A stretch of 64,000 nt of DNA from the NCBI RefSeq assembly GCF_000390185.1, contig NZ_AQHR01000050.1, positions 62,001 through 126,000 on the forward strand, given 5' to 3'. The stretch comes from Lunatimonas lonarensis (GTDB lineage Bacteria; Bacteroidota; Bacteroidia; Cytophagales; Cyclobacteriaceae). Below the pieces are notes generated by a model. The model did not search any database. It worked only from the letters and a program-made list of their open reading frames with translations, and was not told where the DNA came from. Positions 63,670 through 64,000 of the stretch are shown in pieces (positions within the stretch are counted from its first letter, which is position 1; each line of letters opens with the position of its first letter). Made by a program: the position numbers and the translations under genes.

Positions 63670-64000
63670 TACAACATCTTTTTAATTATTCTTCTAGTTT
63701 CATCAAAAAATCCTGGACCGAATTCATTTATAAATTTACCATCAAACCTATATTTCATTTCCCACCGATTTTGATCATCACTTAAATAATAAACTTTAAA
63801 AGGATTATTATTAACCCCTCCTTCAAGTTGAAATTCCTTTACAATAAATTGGCTTTCTCTAATTAAATATTCTGAGTGAGTTTCAACTATAAAATCTATC
63901 TCATATTTCTGTTTTACTTCAAAAAATAGTGTAGCAAGAATACTTTGAAATCTTGGATGCAGATTTAATTCAGGTTCTTCAACTACCACCTTAAACTTAA
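63669..64000 (-). CDS. AAA ATPase, C-terminal part (5' end outside the window)
   Basis: The frame is open to the window edge. The visible 110 residues hold the Walker B block KVVVEEPELNLHPRFQS and the following VETHSEYLIRES, as in DUF3696/OLD-like ABC-ATPases. The C-terminal tail is FGPGFFDETRRIIKKML. The Walker A and nucleotide-binding N terminus lie beyond 64000. Coupled to the next gene by a TAATG overlap. Confidence 0.8.
   Translation of the reverse strand, partial: KFKVVVEEPELNLHPRFQSILATLFFEVKQKYEIDFIVETHSEYLIRESQFIVKEFQLEGGVNNNPFKVYYLSDDQNRWEMKYRFDGKFINEFGPGFFDETRRIIKKML

Noticed and set aside
1-64000. tRNA, rRNA, CRISPR arrays, insertion sequences or prophage
   Set aside because: I saw no spaced identical repeats, no transposase or integrase motif, no phage structural genes and no convincing tRNA arm pattern; a covariance-model scan would settle RNA genes.

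Overview
The window reads as chromosomal DNA of a free-living, probably marine or lake Bacteroidota, most likely order Cytophagales (Cyclobacteriaceae-like). The evidence is a secreted FG-GAP protein with a type IX secretion C-terminal tail, a TonB-dependent receptor, many signal-peptide lipoproteins, a DUF6503 lipoprotein, a DUF3244-like secreted family, a DUF2805 (TIGR03643) protein, an acyl-ACP desaturase and weak ribosome binding sites. I found no rRNA, tRNA, CRISPR array, complete insertion sequence or recognisable prophage.

1-17 kb: a DUF2892 membrane protein and a rhodanese-thioredoxin lipoprotein; an aldo/keto reductase; three tandem paralogous secreted proteins, each with its own terminator and related upstream DNA; murF; a T9SS cargo protein; a nitrilase-family amidase; a def-ruvX-hemerythrin operon running hemerythrin to def; a ctpA-type protease; a VOC protein; an M1 aminopeptidase; and a TonB receptor.

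17-32 kb: a tightly overlapping redox operon (rhodanese, DUF547, FAD oxidoreductase, NosR/CcoG-like polyferredoxin, processive GT2), two overlapping esterase lipoproteins, aguB-aguA for agmatine to putrescine conversion, an acyltransferase, and a Gfo/Idh/MocA oxidoreductase with a DUF1080 lipoprotein.

32-47.5 kb: acyl-ACP desaturase, SMP-30-like lipoprotein, a second M1 peptidase, a GNAT, an aldehyde dehydrogenase followed by a GH9 endoglucanase, a possible HEPN protein, an XRE regulator with membrane segments, a serine-hydrolase lipoprotein, a cluster of intergenic palindromes, a RES-Xre toxin-antitoxin pair, an unlisted 55-residue membrane protein with a palindrome at its start, and a YidD domain fused to a repeat and membrane region.

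47.5-64 kb: a GC-rich imuA-imuB-dnaE2 mutasome, then an AT-richer defence island. The island opens with two direct repeats of about 185-190 bp that bracket an hsdS remnant and an XRE antitoxin/SecB-like chaperone pair with no visible toxin. It continues on the minus strand with a compact gene set: AAA ATPase (cut by the window end), an unknown 337-residue partner, hsdM, hsdS, rmuC, hsdR. The rmuC inside the type I restriction operon and the ATPase/unknown pair upstream of it are the best candidates for an undescribed or extended defence system.
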